Shown: piece by piece, positions 8,963-17,819 of the stretch
Layout: every line of letters begins with the position of its first letter
How positions within the stretch are numbered: position 1 is the stretch's first letter
Source of the DNA: Burkholderiales bacterium
GTDB taxonomy: Bacteria > Pseudomonadota > Gammaproteobacteria > Burkholderiales > Eutrophovitaceae
Reading direction: 5' to 3'
Length of the DNA: 64,000 nt
NCBI GenBank assembly: GCA_035560005.1
Contig: DATMAN010000097.1
Span: 50,381 to 114,380, forward strand
Made by a program: the position numbers and the translations under genes
Notes under the pieces: generated by a model
The model's database searches: none
What the model saw: the letters and a program-made list of their open reading frames with translations, nothing else
What the model was told of the DNA's origin: nothing

Positions 8963-11440
8963 ATGGCTCTTCGCAAGGACCGTATCGCACTGCCGCCAAT
9001 CAACGCGCGGCGTACGAACATGACCTGCCACTTCTGTATCGTGGGCTGCGGTTATCACGTCTACAAGTGGCCCGAGGGACAAGAGGGTGGGAGGGCGCCG
9101 AACCAGAATGCGCTCGCGCTGGACTTTCGCCGACAGCTCCCGCCGCTGCAGGTGGTCATGACCCCCGCCATGACCAATGTCATCACCGACGAGGACGGCC
9201 GCCGCTACAACATCATGATCATCCCCGACCGGAACTGCGCGGTGAACCAGGGCCTTCCGTCGACGCGCGGCGGCATGCTCGCTCACTACATGTATACACC
9301 GACCGGAGTGGGTCAGCACCGCCTCAAGGAGCCGCGTATCTTCACAGGCGACCAGTGGCTCGATACCACTTGGGACAAGGCGCTCGCCATCTACGCCGGC
9401 GTCACGAAGAAGATACTGGACAACGACGGCCCCGATGGCCTGGTGTTCAACTGTTTCGACCACGGCGGCGCGGGCGGCGGCTTCGAGAACACCTGGGGCA
9501 CGGGCAAGCTCATGTTCACCGCGCTCCAGACACCCATGGTGCGCATCCACAACCGCCCGGCCTACAACTCCGAATGTCACGCCACGCGCGACATGGGCAT
9601 TGGCGAGTTGAACAACGCCTACGAGGACGCCGAAGTCGCAGACGTCCTGTTCGGCATCGGCGCGAACCAGTACGAGACCCAGACCAATTACTTCCTAGCC
9701 CACTGGCTGCCGAACCTACAGGGCGCCACGGTCGACAAGAAGAAGAACTGGTTTCCGGGCGAGAGCGTCGGTCCGGGGAAGATTGTCTTCGTCGATCCCC
9801 GTCGCACGCCGACTGTCGCGGTGGCCGAGCAGGCCGCCGGCAAGGAGAACGTGCTGCACCTGGACATCCAGCCCGGTACGGATATCGCGCTTTTCAACGG
9901 CTTGTTCACGCACGTCGTCGAACAGGGCTGGATCGACAAGGACTTTATCACCAAACACACCGTTGGCTTCGACGAAGCAGTGAAAGCCAACCGTATGAGC
10001 CTCGATGAATGCTCGCGGATCACCGGTGTTCCCGTCGCCAAACTCAGGCAAGCGGCCGAGTGGGCATACAAGCCCAAGGGGCCCGGGCAGATGAAGCGCA
10101 CCATGCACGGCTACGAGAAGGGGATCATCTGGGGCAACGACAACTACTTGATCCAGTCGTCACTGGTCGATCTGGTCCTTGCCACCCACAATGTTGGACG
10201 GCGTGGCACCGGCGTCGTGCGCATGGGCGGCCATCAGGAGGGCTATGCGCGTCCACCCTATCCTGGGGACAGGAAGATCTACGTCGATCAGGAGATCATC
10301 CAGGGCCGCGGGCAGATGCTCACCAGCTGGGGCTGCAACAATTTCCAGACTACGCTCAACGCCGAGGAATACCGCGAGGTGATCCACCGCCGTAGCAACA
10401 TCGTGAAAGAGGCGATGGCAAAGGCGCGCGGCGCGACCACGGAGCAACTGGTGGATGCGATCTACGAAGCGACCAGGAACGGCGGCCTCTACGTCGTGCA
10501 GATCGATCTCTACCCGGTGATGTTCGGGGACGCGGCACACATGCAGCTTCCGGCCGCGCATCCGGGCGAAATGAACCTCACCTCGATGAACGGCGAGCGG
10601 CGCCTGCGTTTGTCGGAGCGTTTCATGGATCCGCCCGGCAGTGCGAGGCCCGATTGCCTCATTGCCGCCGACATCGCCAACAGCCTGAAGCGTCTCTATG
10701 AGGCGGAGGGAAACGCCGAAATGGCGAAGCGCTTTTCCGGATTCGAGTGGAAAACGGAAGAGGACGTCTTCAACGACGGCTTCCGGCGTGCCGGTCGGCC
10801 AGGGGCTGGACCGATCGACAGCCAAGGCGGGAATACGGGCTATCTGGCCACCTACGAGTTGCTGCGTAAGGCGGGCAACAACGGCGTCCAGCTCCCCATC
10901 AAAGAGTTTAGAGAGGGCAGGCTCATCGGCACCGAGATGCTCTATACCGACAACAAGTTCGACACGGCCGATGGCAAGGCAAAGTTCCTGCCCGCTCCCT
11001 GGCCGGGGCTGCCCAAGCCGGTGCAGGCGCAGAAGGACAAGCATCGCTTCTGGATCAACAACGGACGGGTCAACGAGGTGTGGCAGACCGGTTACCACAA
11101 CAAGTACGACCACTTCGTGCGCGATCGCTACCCAATGGCGATCATCGAGATGAACCCGAAGGATGCGCAATCGCTCGGGATCAGTTCCGGCGATATCGTC
11201 GAGGTGTACAACGACTACGGTTCGACGTATGCCATGGCCTATCTCGAGCGCGACATCAAGACCGATCAGACCTTTATGCAGTTCGGCTGGTACAACGGGG
11301 TGGTGGGCGACGTTGTGACCGAGTGGACCGACCGCAACATCGTTCCCTATTACAAGGGTACATGGGCGAGCATCCGCCGGATCGGCGCGATGGAAGACTA
11401 CGAGCGCACGGTGAGTTTCAAGAGCCGGCGTTACGGCTGA
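8963..11440 (+). CDS. aioA: AioA, molybdopterin large subunit of arsenite oxidase
   Basis: An 825-residue DMSO-reductase-superfamily enzyme oxidising As(III) to As(V) in the periplasm. The [3Fe-4S] motif is C22-x2-C25-x3-C29 (CHFCIVGC). Long stretches match the known Alcaligenes-type AioA, for example [29 protein letters not shown] and IIWGNDNY. It has no signal peptide of its own, as expected, because it travels with AioB. It binds bis-MGD, and the following mobB supplies a step in making that cofactor. It is full length and uninterrupted, and its start has an AGGAGG site. Confidence 0.98.
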   Translation: MALRKDRIALPPINARRTNMTCHFCIVGCGYHVYKWPEGQEGGRAPNQNALALDFRRQLPPLQVVMTPAMTNVITDEDGRRYNIMIIPDRNCAVNQGLPSTRGGMLAHYMYTPTGVGQHRLKEPRIFTGDQWLDTTWDKALAIYAGVTKKILDNDGPDGLVFNCFDHGGAGGGFENTWGTGKLMFTALQTPMVRIHNRPAYNSECHATRDMGIGELNNAYEDAEVADVLFGIGANQYETQTNYFLAHWLPNLQGATVDKKKNWFPGESVGPGKIVFVDPRRTPTVAVAEQAAGKENVLHLDIQPGTDIALFNGLFTHVVEQGWIDKDFITKHTVGFDEAVKANRMSLDECSRITGVPVAKLRQAAEWAYKPKGPGQMKRTMHGYEKGIIWGNDNYLIQSSLVDLVLATHNVGRRGTGVVRMGGHQEGYARPPYPGDRKIYVDQEIIQGRGQMLTSWGCNNFQTTLNAEEYREVIHRRSNIVKEAMAKARGATTEQLVDAIYEATRNGGLYVVQIDLYPVMFGDAAHMQLPAAHPGEMNLTSMNGERRLRLSERFMDPPGSARPDCLIAADIANSLKRLYEAEGNAEMAKRFSGFEWKTEEDVFNDGFRRAGRPGAGPIDSQGGNTGYLATYELLRKAGNNGVQLPIKEFREGRLIGTEMLYTDNKFDTADGKAKFLPAPWPGLPKPVQAQKDKHRFWINNGRVNEVWQTGYHNKYDHFVRDRYPMAIIEMNPKDAQSLGISSGDIVEVYNDYGSTYAMAYLERDIKTDQTFMQFGWYNGVVGDVVTEWTDRNIVPYYKGTWASIRRIGAMEDYERTVSFKSRRYG

Positions 11441-11543
11441 ACAGCCGCGCGGTCCCCGGCTTCGGGCGTGGCACCGCAGGCTCGTGGCAGTCTTCCCCGA
11501 GCCTGCGTTGACCCTCTGAACCGAGACTGTCCGAAAGCGTCCC

Positions 11544-12113
11544 GTGAAAATCGACGAACTGCCGCTCGAAACGCTGCCTCTGTCGCGAGGGCGGAATCTT
11601 GTGTCGCCGCGCGACGCGGGAAGACGGGCTTTCGGCTTTACCGGGCAATCGGGCAATGGAAAGACGAGCTTGCTCGAAAAGGTCATTGAGCACCTCATCC
11701 TGGATGGCTTCACCATTTCCGCCATAAAGCACGCCCATCATGGCTTCGATATCGACAAGCCGGGCAAGGACTCCTATCGAATGCGGGAGGCCGGATGTAA
11801 CGAAGTCATGCTGGTGGGTGACCAGCGCTGGGTGCTGATGCGCGAATTTCGCCGGCAACCGGAGCCCGATCTCGGCATGCTGCTTTCGCGCATGGAACCG
11901 GTCGATCTCGTTCTGGTGGAGGGGTTTCGCGACTCTCCGATCCCCAAGATCGAGGTATTCCGTTCGAGTCTCGGCAAAGCGCCGCTTTGGCCGAACAATG
12001 CGACGATCGTCGCGGTGGCAAGCGACGAAAGCCTGGATATCGACCTGCCGCTTCTGGATCTGAACGACCCGCGCCAGATCGCCGACTTCGTCAGAAGGTA
12101 CGTCCTGGCCTGA
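11544..12113 (+). CDS. mobB: MobB-like molybdopterin-guanine dinucleotide biosynthesis adaptor protein
   Basis: A 189-residue GTP-binding protein with P-loop GQSGNGKTS at residues 34-42, the MobB-typical KHAHHGFDID segment and the LVEGFR motif. MobB helps MobA convert molybdopterin to the guanine dinucleotide form used by AioA-type enzymes. The annotated GTG at 11544 gives about 27 residues before the usual MobB start, so a later start is possible. It lies 103 bp after aioA on the same strand. A mobB in this position suggests that cofactor supply is tuned to arsenite oxidase expression. Confidence 0.85.
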   Translation: MKIDELPLETLPLSRGRNLVSPRDAGRRAFGFTGQSGNGKTSLLEKVIEHLILDGFTISAIKHAHHGFDIDKPGKDSYRMREAGCNEVMLVGDQRWVLMREFRRQPEPDLGMLLSRMEPVDLVLVEGFRDSPIPKIEVFRSSLGKAPLWPNNATIVAVASDESLDIDLPLLDLNDPRQIADFVRRYVLA

Positions 12114-12151
12114 TCGCACGTGGGCGCCGCGCTACGCCCGCGCCTGCCCTC

Positions 12152-12180
12152 TTGCCAGATTTCAACGTTTCAAGTATCGT
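12152..12180 (+). promoter_or_regulatory. Likely sigma-70 promoter of the arsR operon
   Basis: A -35 like TTGCCA (12152-12157) and a -10 like TATCGT (12175-12180) are separated by 17 bp. The -10 falls inside the ArsR operator, so repressor binding would block it. The predicted start of transcription, near 12187, coincides with the GTG start codon, so the message may be leaderless or nearly so. Confidence 0.5.
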
Positions 12181-12188
12181 TGAAACGT
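12165..12188 (+). promoter_or_regulatory. ArsR operator (inverted repeat)
   Basis: ACGTTTCAA-GTATCG-TTGAAACGT is a perfect 9-bp inverted repeat with a 6-bp spacer, of the TTCAA-N6-TTGAA type bound by ArsR/SmtB repressors. It lies directly in front of arsR and covers the candidate -10, which indicates autoregulation relieved by As(III) or methylarsenite. Confidence 0.85.
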
Positions 12189-12528
12189 GGACAGCATGGA
12201 AGCGGCCCGCGCCTTGTCCGCGCTCGGGCATGAAACCCGTCTCGCTATCTTTCGGATCCTGGTTCAGGCCGGGCCGTCGGGCGTGGCTGCGGGCGACATC
12301 GCGCGCGAACTGGACCTTGCGCCCAACGCGTTGTCCTTCCACCTCAAGGACCTCGCGCACGCCGGGCTGATCGCGGCGCGCCAGGAGGGGCGCTACCTGA
12401 TCTACTCGGCGAACTTCCAGTCGATGAACGCCGTGGTGTCCTATCTGATGGAGAACTGTTGCGGCGGAACCTCGTGCGACAAGCCGGCCGCCGCCGCACA
12501 ACCAAAGAATCGAAGGAGCAAACGATGA
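12187..12528 (+). CDS. arsR: ArsR, metalloregulatory repressor
   Basis: A 113-residue winged-helix ArsR/SmtB repressor (LSALGHETRLAIFRIL, recognition helix region APNALSFHLKDL). The usual alpha-3 CVC motif is absent. Instead a C-terminal cysteine triad C91-C92-C97 (ENCCGGTSC) resembles the As(III) site of Acidithiobacillus-type ArsR. Starts are possible at GTG 12187, which abuts the operator, or ATG 12196. The stop overlaps the arsI start (ATGA at 12525-12528). It should repress arsR-arsI-arsC until trivalent arsenic binds. Confidence 0.93.
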   Translation: MDSMEAARALSALGHETRLAIFRILVQAGPSGVAAGDIARELDLAPNALSFHLKDLAHAGLIAARQEGRYLIYSANFQSMNAVVSYLMENCCGGTSCDKPAAAAQPKNRRSKR

Positions 12529-13022
12529 AACGCATGCACGTGCACGTCGCAGTGTCGGATCTGGATGCCAGCGTCGGGTTCTACTCGAAGCTGTTCGGCG
12601 CGCAGCCCTCGGTACTCAAGCCCGACTACGCCAAGTGGACGCTGGAGGACCCGCGGGTCAACTTCGCGATCTCCTCCCGCGGTCTCAAGCCCGGTCTCGA
12701 CCACCTCGGCATCCAGGTCGAGTCCGACAACGAACTGACCGAACTGCACGACCGGCTCGAGGCGGCGGGCCAGGCGATCTTCTCGCAGGAAAACACCACT
12801 TGCTGCTATGCGCGCTCGGACAAGCACTGGGTAACCGACCCGCAAGGCATTGCCTGGGAGGCTTTCCACACGCTGGAGGGCGCCCCGACTTACGGAGCCG
12901 AGCGCAAGCCGGGCGCGGAGCAGGGTGCGTGCTGCGCCCCAGCGCCGCAGACGGTGAGGGTCGCGGGGCGGCGCGAGCCCGCGGCTGCGCTTGCAGGCGC
13001 AGCGGACAGTCGCTGTTGCTGA
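12525..13022 (+). CDS. arsI: ArsI-like C-As lyase (VOC-fold dioxygenase)
   Basis: A 165-residue extradiol-dioxygenase-like protein of the VOC superfamily. The vicinal cysteines C93-C94 in NTTCCYARSDKHW are the trivalent-organoarsenical site of ArsI. Likely Fe(II) ligands are a His near residues 5-7, H60 and E112. ArsI cleaves the carbon-arsenic bond of methylarsenite, giving As(III). The domain ends near residue 125; a Cys-containing tail follows (ACC and a terminal CC), which may help bind arsenic. It is translationally coupled to arsR (ATGA) with ribosome site GAAGGAG. Annotation pipelines often call this family CadI or glyoxalase-like. Confidence 0.9.
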   Translation: MKRMHVHVAVSDLDASVGFYSKLFGAQPSVLKPDYAKWTLEDPRVNFAISSRGLKPGLDHLGIQVESDNELTELHDRLEAAGQAIFSQENTTCCYARSDKHWVTDPQGIAWEAFHTLEGAPTYGAERKPGAEQGACCAPAPQTVRVAGRREPAAALAGAADSRCC

Positions 13023-13030
13023 AGGGAGCC

Positions 13031-13528
13031 GTGGCCGACCGCACGTTCAACGTCCTGTTTCTGTGCACGGGCAACTCGGCGCGCAGCATCATGGCGGAGG
13101 CGCTGTTGAACCGCTCCGGCCAGGGCCGGTTTCGCGCGTTCAGTGCCGGCAGCCATCCTGCGGGGCGGGTGAACCCCCTGGTGGCCGAGTTCCTTCGACT
13201 GCAGCACCTCCCGGTAGAGGGCGCGCGCAGCAAATCGTGGGATGAATTCGCGGTGCCCGGTGCCCCGATGCTCCACTGCGTGATCACAGTGTGCGACGAG
13301 GCGGCCGGGGAAGCGTGTCCGGTATGGCCAGGGCAGCCCGTTACCGCGCATTGGAGTGTGCCCGACCCGGCTCGTTTCATGGAGCAACCGGAGCAGGCGC
13401 GCAAGGTGATCCGGGAAGCATTCGACACGCTGCAGCGCCGCGTTCAGCTCTTGGTCGCCCTGCCGGTGGAAAGCCTGGACCGGCTCGCCCTCCAAGGCGC
13501 GTTGCGCGAGATCGGGCGCGCGCGCTGA
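13031..13528 (+). CDS. arsC: ArsC, arsenate reductase of the low-molecular-weight phosphatase, thioredoxin-coupled type
   Basis: 165 residues from the GTG at 13031, which follows GAAGGGA and lies 8 bp after arsI. The phosphatase-type loop C12-TGNSARS-18 binds arsenate. C88 and C96 in VCDEAAGEAC, followed by HWSVPDPA, correspond to the redox cysteine pair of thioredoxin-coupled ArsC. It reduces As(V) to As(III) in the cytoplasm. It is the last gene of the operon, and no acr3 or arsB efflux gene follows, although its product normally has to be exported. An unrelated glutaredoxin-type homologue lies at 52760-53113. Confidence 0.92.
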   Translation: MADRTFNVLFLCTGNSARSIMAEALLNRSGQGRFRAFSAGSHPAGRVNPLVAEFLRLQHLPVEGARSKSWDEFAVPGAPMLHCVITVCDEAAGEACPVWPGQPVTAHWSVPDPARFMEQPEQARKVIREAFDTLQRRVQLLVALPVESLDRLALQGALREIGRAR

Positions 13529-13950
13529 GCTGCCACCTCGCTGGCTGGATCCCTCGGCCGGTCATGCCCCGGGTGGTCAGCACCGGTCCCGGACCTCGGG
13601 CAGCACCGCGATGCAGGAGGTCATCCCGGGGATCCGGCGGGCGCACCCCGAAGCCGGCTTCCGAGCCGCATGGAGCCATGCGCTTGCCGCACCGATGCGG
13701 CGTTTCAAGGAACCAGCCGCGGCACCTCCGGTTCTAAGGGCCACGGCGCCGGACGCACAAGGTTCGCTCGAAGTAAGCGCTTGTTCGAAGCGCCGAGTCC
13801 CGGGCGGAAGGTGAGGGGTCCCCCGGCCCTGTGCGATTTCGTATCTGGACAGCGGCAGCCGACGGACTATGCTTGTCGATCTCGTCCTGCGCTCGCCGGT
13901 CCGCGCGCCGGGATCGTCTGAACAATCCGTTGATACAACAGGAGCCAACC
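13529..13950 (+). other. 422-bp intergenic region between arsC and the second Moco enzyme
   Basis: No convincing gene is visible; the short frames across it lack family resemblance and ribosome sites. A weak sigma-70-like pair, TGGACA (13846-13851) and TATGCT (13868-13873) with 16 bp between, could drive the downstream operon. No clear terminator follows arsC. Confidence 0.4.
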
Positions 13951-14400
13951 GTGCCAACTCTCAACGTGAACGGAAAGCAGGTCAATGTCGACGTCGAACC
14001 CGAGATGCCGCTGTTGTGGGTGTTGCGGGACGAGCTGGGATTGACCGGAACGAAATACGGGTGCGGGATCGCGTTGTGCGGTGCCTGTACTGTGCACCTC
14101 GATGGGCAGCCCGTGCGCTCGTGCGTCATACCGGTGTCCGCGGCCGCCGGCAAGAAGGTGACGACCATCGAAGGGCTGTCCAAAGACGGGTCCCACCCGG
14201 TTCAGAGGGCCTGGGTACAGCTTCAGGTGCCGCAATGCGGCTATTGCCAGAGCGGCATGATCATGGCGGCGGCGGCGCTGCTCAAGGAGAAGAAGAAACC
14301 GACCGACGCGGACATCGCGGCCGCGGTGACCAATATCTGCCGGTGCGGAACCTACCCGCGCGTGCGTGACGCCATTCACCTTGCCGCCCGCTCGGCGTAA
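13951..14400 (+). CDS. (2Fe-2S) subunit of a xanthine-dehydrogenase-family molybdoenzyme, copy 2
   Basis: 149 residues from the GTG at 13951, which has a CAGGAG site 7 bp upstream. Cluster ligands are C38, C43, C46 and C58, then C96xxC99 and C130xC132. The first four and the C96/C99 pair fall at exactly the same positions as in copy 1 at 9-482, which indicates close paralogy. The partner subunit starts 12 bp after its stop, with GGAGG between them. It carries electrons from the Moco subunit. What differs here is the downstream soxYZ-like pair. Confidence 0.9.
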   Translation: MPTLNVNGKQVNVDVEPEMPLLWVLRDELGLTGTKYGCGIALCGACTVHLDGQPVRSCVIPVSAAAGKKVTTIEGLSKDGSHPVQRAWVQLQVPQCGYCQSGMIMAAAALLKEKKKPTDADIAAAVTNICRCGTYPRVRDAIHLAARSA

Positions 14401-14412
14401 CAGGAGGTTGCC

Positions 14413-16569
14413 ATGACGACTCGACAAGCTTTCGCGCAAGGCCGTCGCGAGTTTCTCATCAAGAGCGCCGCGTTCACCGGAGCGCTCACGATCGGATTCA
14501 GGCTGCCAGGCGCAGCCATGGCCGCCGACGGCGCGGCGCCCGAGGTCACCCACTGGATCGTGATCCAGCCCGATGACACCGTGATCATCCGCATCGCCCG
14601 CTCCGAGCTGGGGCAGGGCACCTTCACCGGGCTTGCGCAACTGGTCGCCGAAGAACTCGAATGCGACTGGAGCAAGGTGCGTCCCGAGTATGCGGACGTG
14701 AACGAGCACGTGCGCCGCAACCGCATCTTCAAGGACATGTCCACCGGCGGCAGCCGCGGCATCCGCGACTCGCAGGAGTACGTGCGCAAGGCCGGCGCGG
14801 CCGCGCGCGAGATGCTGGTGGCGGCGGCCGCCCAGCAGTGGGGCGTGGCGGCTTCCGAGTGCAAGGTGGCCAACAGCGTCATCACGCATCCCTCGGGCAA
14901 GCGCACCACCTTCGGCAAGGTCGCCGCGGTGGCTTCGAAGCTCGAAGTTCCGGCCGATCCGAAGCTGAAGGACCCGAAAGACTGGAAGGTGATCGGCACC
15001 TCCCCGGCGCGTTTCGACATCCCCGACAAGACCACCGGCAAACAGGTCTATGCGGCAGACGTGCGCCTGCCAGGCCTGTTGCACGCGGCCATCGTTCAAT
15101 GTCCGGTGTTCGGCGGCAAGCTCAAAAGCTACGACGAATCCAAGGTCACAGGCATGCGCGGCGTCAAGCGCGTGGTGGCCGGCGATGACTGGGTGGCGGT
15201 GGTGGCGGACAACTGGTGGCGCGCCGACCGTGCGCTCAAGGCGTTGCCGGTGCAATGGGACGTGGGTGAAAACGCCAACGTCTCCAGCGAATCGATCAAG
15301 GCATTCCTGCGCACCGGTATCGACGCCGAGGACGTGCCGGTGGCGCGCAAGGACGGCGACGTGGCCGGCGCATTCGCCGGCGCGGCCAAGGTGCTCGAAG
15401 CGGAGTACTACACGCCGTATCTGAACCACGCGACGATGGAGCCGCAGACCGCCACCGCGCTGTACCGGGAAGACCGGCTGGACGTGTGGGTCGGCACGCA
15501 AAACGGTGAAGCGAGTATTGCGGCGGCATCCGAGACCGCCGGCATTCCGCTGGAAAACGTCTACGTGCACAAGATGCACGCGGGCGGCGGCTTCGGCCGG
15601 CGTGGACCGCACCAAGAATACACCAAGCAGGCGGTCAAGATCGCGATGGCGCTGCCGGGTACGCCGGTGCGCCTGCAGTGGTCGCGCGAGGAGGACATGC
15701 GCCAAGGACGCTACCGTCCGGTGGGCATCATCAAGCTGCGTGGGGCGCTGGACACACGCGGCAACTGGATCGCCTGGCATGTGCGGCAGGCCGACCAGTC
15801 GATCATCGTCACCGTACGGCCGGCCATGATCAAGGACGGCGTGGATCCGATCAATACTCGCTGTTTCGCGGACAACCCCTACGCGGTGCCCAACTTCCTC
15901 AACGAGTACGCGATGCGCAATCCTCACGTGCCGCCGGGGTTCTGGCGTGCGGTGGCGCATACCAACAATCCGTTGGCACGCGAGTGCTTCATCGACGAGC
16001 TGGCGGTGGCAGCGGGCAAGGATCCGTACCAGTTCCGGCGGCCTTTGCTGCAAGGCACGAAGGACCTGGCCGTGCTGGATGCGGTAGCCAAGGCCGCCAA
16101 CTGGGACCGGCCGCCCGCGAAGGGCGTGCATCGCGGCATCGCGGTGGTCGATTCCTACGGCAGCTTCACCGCCTCGGTGGTCGAGATCGCGATGAACGGC
16201 AACGCCATCGACGTGCAGCGCGTGATCGTGGCGATCGACTGCGGCTATGTGTGCCACCGCGACGCGGTGATCGCGCAGGTCGAGGGGGGCGTGGTCTGGG
16301 GCTTGAGCTCCGCGATGTACGAGGAAATCACGATCCAGGACGGGCGGGTGGTGCAGAGCAATTTCTCGGACTATCCGGTGCTGCGGCTGGCCGAAACTCC
16401 GCCGAAGATCGAGGCCGTGCTCGTGCCTTCGGGCGGCTTCTGGGGCGGGGTGGGCGAACCGCCGATCGGCGCCGTCATCCCCGCGTTGTGCAACGCGATC
16501 CATGCCGCCACCGGCAAGCGCGTGCGCTCGCTGCCGCTCAGGCATCACGGGTTCAGCTACGCCACGTAA
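14413..16569 (+). CDS. Molybdopterin-binding subunit of a xanthine-dehydrogenase-family enzyme, copy 2
   Basis: A 718-residue Moco subunit with a twin-arginine signal (GRREFLIKSAAFTGAL, cleavage probably near AMAA at about residue 38). The Moco loop reads GGGFGRRG and the catalytic Glu is at about E682 in GVGEP. It belongs to the same IorB-like group as 475-2931 but is 100 residues shorter. It is followed after 43 bp by soxY- and soxZ-like genes, an arrangement suggesting that its substrate could be carrier-bound or sulfur-containing; this is inference. A simple aldehyde or N-heterocycle oxidase remains the conservative reading. Confidence 0.9.
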   Translation: MTTRQAFAQGRREFLIKSAAFTGALTIGFRLPGAAMAADGAAPEVTHWIVIQPDDTVIIRIARSELGQGTFTGLAQLVAEELECDWSKVRPEYADVNEHVRRNRIFKDMSTGGSRGIRDSQEYVRKAGAAAREMLVAAAAQQWGVAASECKVANSVITHPSGKRTTFGKVAAVASKLEVPADPKLKDPKDWKVIGTSPARFDIPDKTTGKQVYAADVRLPGLLHAAIVQCPVFGGKLKSYDESKVTGMRGVKRVVAGDDWVAVVADNWWRADRALKALPVQWDVGENANVSSESIKAFLRTGIDAEDVPVARKDGDVAGAFAGAAKVLEAEYYTPYLNHATMEPQTATALYREDRLDVWVGTQNGEASIAAASETAGIPLENVYVHKMHAGGGFGRRGPHQEYTKQAVKIAMALPGTPVRLQWSREEDMRQGRYRPVGIIKLRGALDTRGNWIAWHVRQADQSIIVTVRPAMIKDGVDPINTRCFADNPYAVPNFLNEYAMRNPHVPPGFWRAVAHTNNPLARECFIDELAVAAGKDPYQFRRPLLQGTKDLAVLDAVAKAANWDRPPAKGVHRGIAVVDSYGSFTASVVEIAMNGNAIDVQRVIVAIDCGYVCHRDAVIAQVEGGVVWGLSSAMYEEITIQDGRVVQSNFSDYPVLRLAETPPKIEAVLVPSGGFWGGVGEPPIGAVIPALCNAIHAATGKRVRSLPLRHHGFSYAT

Positions 16570-16612
16570 GACACTGAGTGCGTGAAGTGGTGACTGTGCA
16601 GGGCCTTGAGAG

Positions 16613-17089
16613 GTGAAAGCGAAGGGTACTTTCGGCAGTCACGACTCTCACGGTTTTACCCGCCGGCGCGCCTTGGGCGCGCTGGCGGCTGGCGCTACTG
16701 TGCTGTTGGTGCGCCCGCTGGCTGCCACACCCGAGGCTTTGCAGACCGCGCTGCGCGAAACGTTCGGCGACCGCGCCATTCTTCCGGGCAAGGTGACGCT
16801 GGAGCTGCCCAAGCTGGCCGAGAGCGGAAACGTGGTACCGGTCACGATCAGCGTGGACAGTCCGATGACCGAGCGCGACCACGTGAAGAGCATTCACCTC
16901 TTTGCCGAAAGGAACCATCTGCCCCGGATCTTCGAGGCCCGGCTGGGTCCTTCCAACGGCCGGGCCCGCGTGGCCTCCCGTATCCGCCTCGTGACCTCCC
17001 AGCGTGTCGTCGCGGCGGCCGTCATGAGCGACGAGAGCGTCTGGTCGGCGGCGTTCGACATTGAAGTGACCGTGTCGAGCTGCGGATGA
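16613..17089 (+). CDS. soxY: SoxY-like sulfur carrier protein
   Basis: 158 residues from GTG 16613, with a twin-arginine signal (TRRRALGALAAGATVLL). SoxY proteins carry sulfur intermediates on a Cys in a C-terminal GGCGG swinging arm. Here the end reads VTVSSCG, so the carrier Cys (C157) is kept but the flanking glycines are Ser-Ser and one terminal Gly is missing. It overlaps the soxZ-like gene by 4 bp. No soxAX, soxB or soxCD is nearby, so this is an isolated carrier pair beside a molybdoenzyme. SoxYZ-like carriers outside the full Sox system are known, so thiosulfate oxidation should not be assumed. Confidence 0.8.
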   Translation: MKAKGTFGSHDSHGFTRRRALGALAAGATVLLVRPLAATPEALQTALRETFGDRAILPGKVTLELPKLAESGNVVPVTISVDSPMTERDHVKSIHLFAERNHLPRIFEARLGPSNGRARVASRIRLVTSQRVVAAAVMSDESVWSAAFDIEVTVSSCG

Positions 17090-17415
17090 GCAAGCTGGGA
17101 GCGGCGCGCGTGCGCGTGCCGGAACGCGCGAGCCGGGGCGAGGTCATCGAGATCCGCGCCATGGTCGAGCATCCGATGGAGTCGGGCTTTCGCGTCGACA
17201 ATGTCGGACGCACGATCCCGCGGCACATCGTGGAGTCGTTCACCTGCACTTACAACGGTCGGGAAATCTTCCGGGTGCGACTGCATCCGGCGGTGTCGAC
17301 CAATCCCTATTTCCTTTTCCACGCGGTCGCGACCGAGTCGGGGCAACTGGTATTCACCTGGACCGACGATCAGGGCGGCCGGGTGACGCATGCGGTGGAC
17401 ATCGAGGTCGCGTAG
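17086..17415 (+). CDS. soxZ: SoxZ-like partner of the sulfur carrier
   Basis: A 109-residue immunoglobulin-like SoxZ protein (motifs RASRGEVIEIRAMVEHPMESG and NPYFLFHAVA). It has no signal peptide, as usual, since SoxZ is exported in complex with SoxY. It is coupled to soxY by an ATGA overlap and ends the operon; a bidirectional terminator follows 20 bp later. Its function is to hold and present the SoxY carrier arm. Confidence 0.88.
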   Translation: MSKLGAARVRVPERASRGEVIEIRAMVEHPMESGFRVDNVGRTIPRHIVESFTCTYNGREIFRVRLHPAVSTNPYFLFHAVATESGQLVFTWTDDQGGRVTHAVDIEVA

Positions 17416-17435
17416 CTGTCACCGGCTGCGCGAGA

Positions 17436-17465
17436 AAAAAAGTCCGCGTCATCGCGGACTTTTTT
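17436..17465. terminator. Bidirectional intrinsic terminator
   Basis: The stem AGTCCGCG / CGCGGACT (17441-17460) with a TCAT loop is flanked by A5 on the left and T5 on the right. It can stop transcription both from soxZ (plus) and from the glycine-zipper gene (minus), whose coding regions converge on it. Confidence 0.92.
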
Positions 17466-17486
17466 CAGGCGCTGAAGACCTGCGGC

Positions 17487-17819
17487 TCAGTCGTGCTTCT
17501 TCCAGCCCTTCTTCTTGCCTCGGGCATGGCCCGGAGGGCCACCCGCCGGCTCGCGCACGACCACTGTCTCCTTGACGACGACGGTCTGGGTCTTGGCGGA
17601 CTTGTCGGTGGTGCTCGAGCCGATGGCCGCGCCGGTTGCGCCGCCAATCGCACCGCCGATGATCGCCCCGTCCCGCCCGCCGATCGCAGAGCCGACCGCC
17701 GCGCCGGCGCCGCCGCCGATGGCGCCTCCGACCACCGCTCCCTTGTCGATCTCTCCCGCGAGGACAGAGGCCGACAGACCCAGTCCGAGCACTGCGCTTA
17801 CCAGCAATTGCCGTTTCAT
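17487..17819 (-). CDS. Exported glycine-zipper protein
   Basis: 110 residues with a signal peptide (MKRQLLVSAVLGLGLSASVLAG). A long glycine-zipper segment follows (repeats of the form GGAIGGGAGAAVGSAIGG, about residues 28-68), then a basic tail ending in KKKGWKKHD. Glycine zippers form tight membrane helices, as in outer-membrane or SlyB-like lipoproteins; no lipobox Cys is seen here. The ATG at 17819 has an AGAGAGGA site. The specific role is unknown; it is probably an envelope protein. Confidence 0.8.
   Translation of the reverse strand: MKRQLLVSAVLGLGLSASVLAGEIDKGAVVGGAIGGGAGAAVGSAIGGRDGAIIGGAIGGATGAAIGSSTTDKSAKTQTVVVKETVVVREPAGGPPGHARGKKKGWKKHD

Noticed and set aside
13611..13814. Short plus-strand frame in the arsC-to-Moco gap
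   Set aside because: No ribosome site, low-complexity translation and no resemblance to a family.
13867..16548. Very long minus-strand open frame (893 codons) opposite the second Moco subunit
   Set aside because: It is antisense to a clearly conserved gene. Its translation is Arg/His/Gly-rich without domains, the usual effect of high-GC third positions on the opposite strand.
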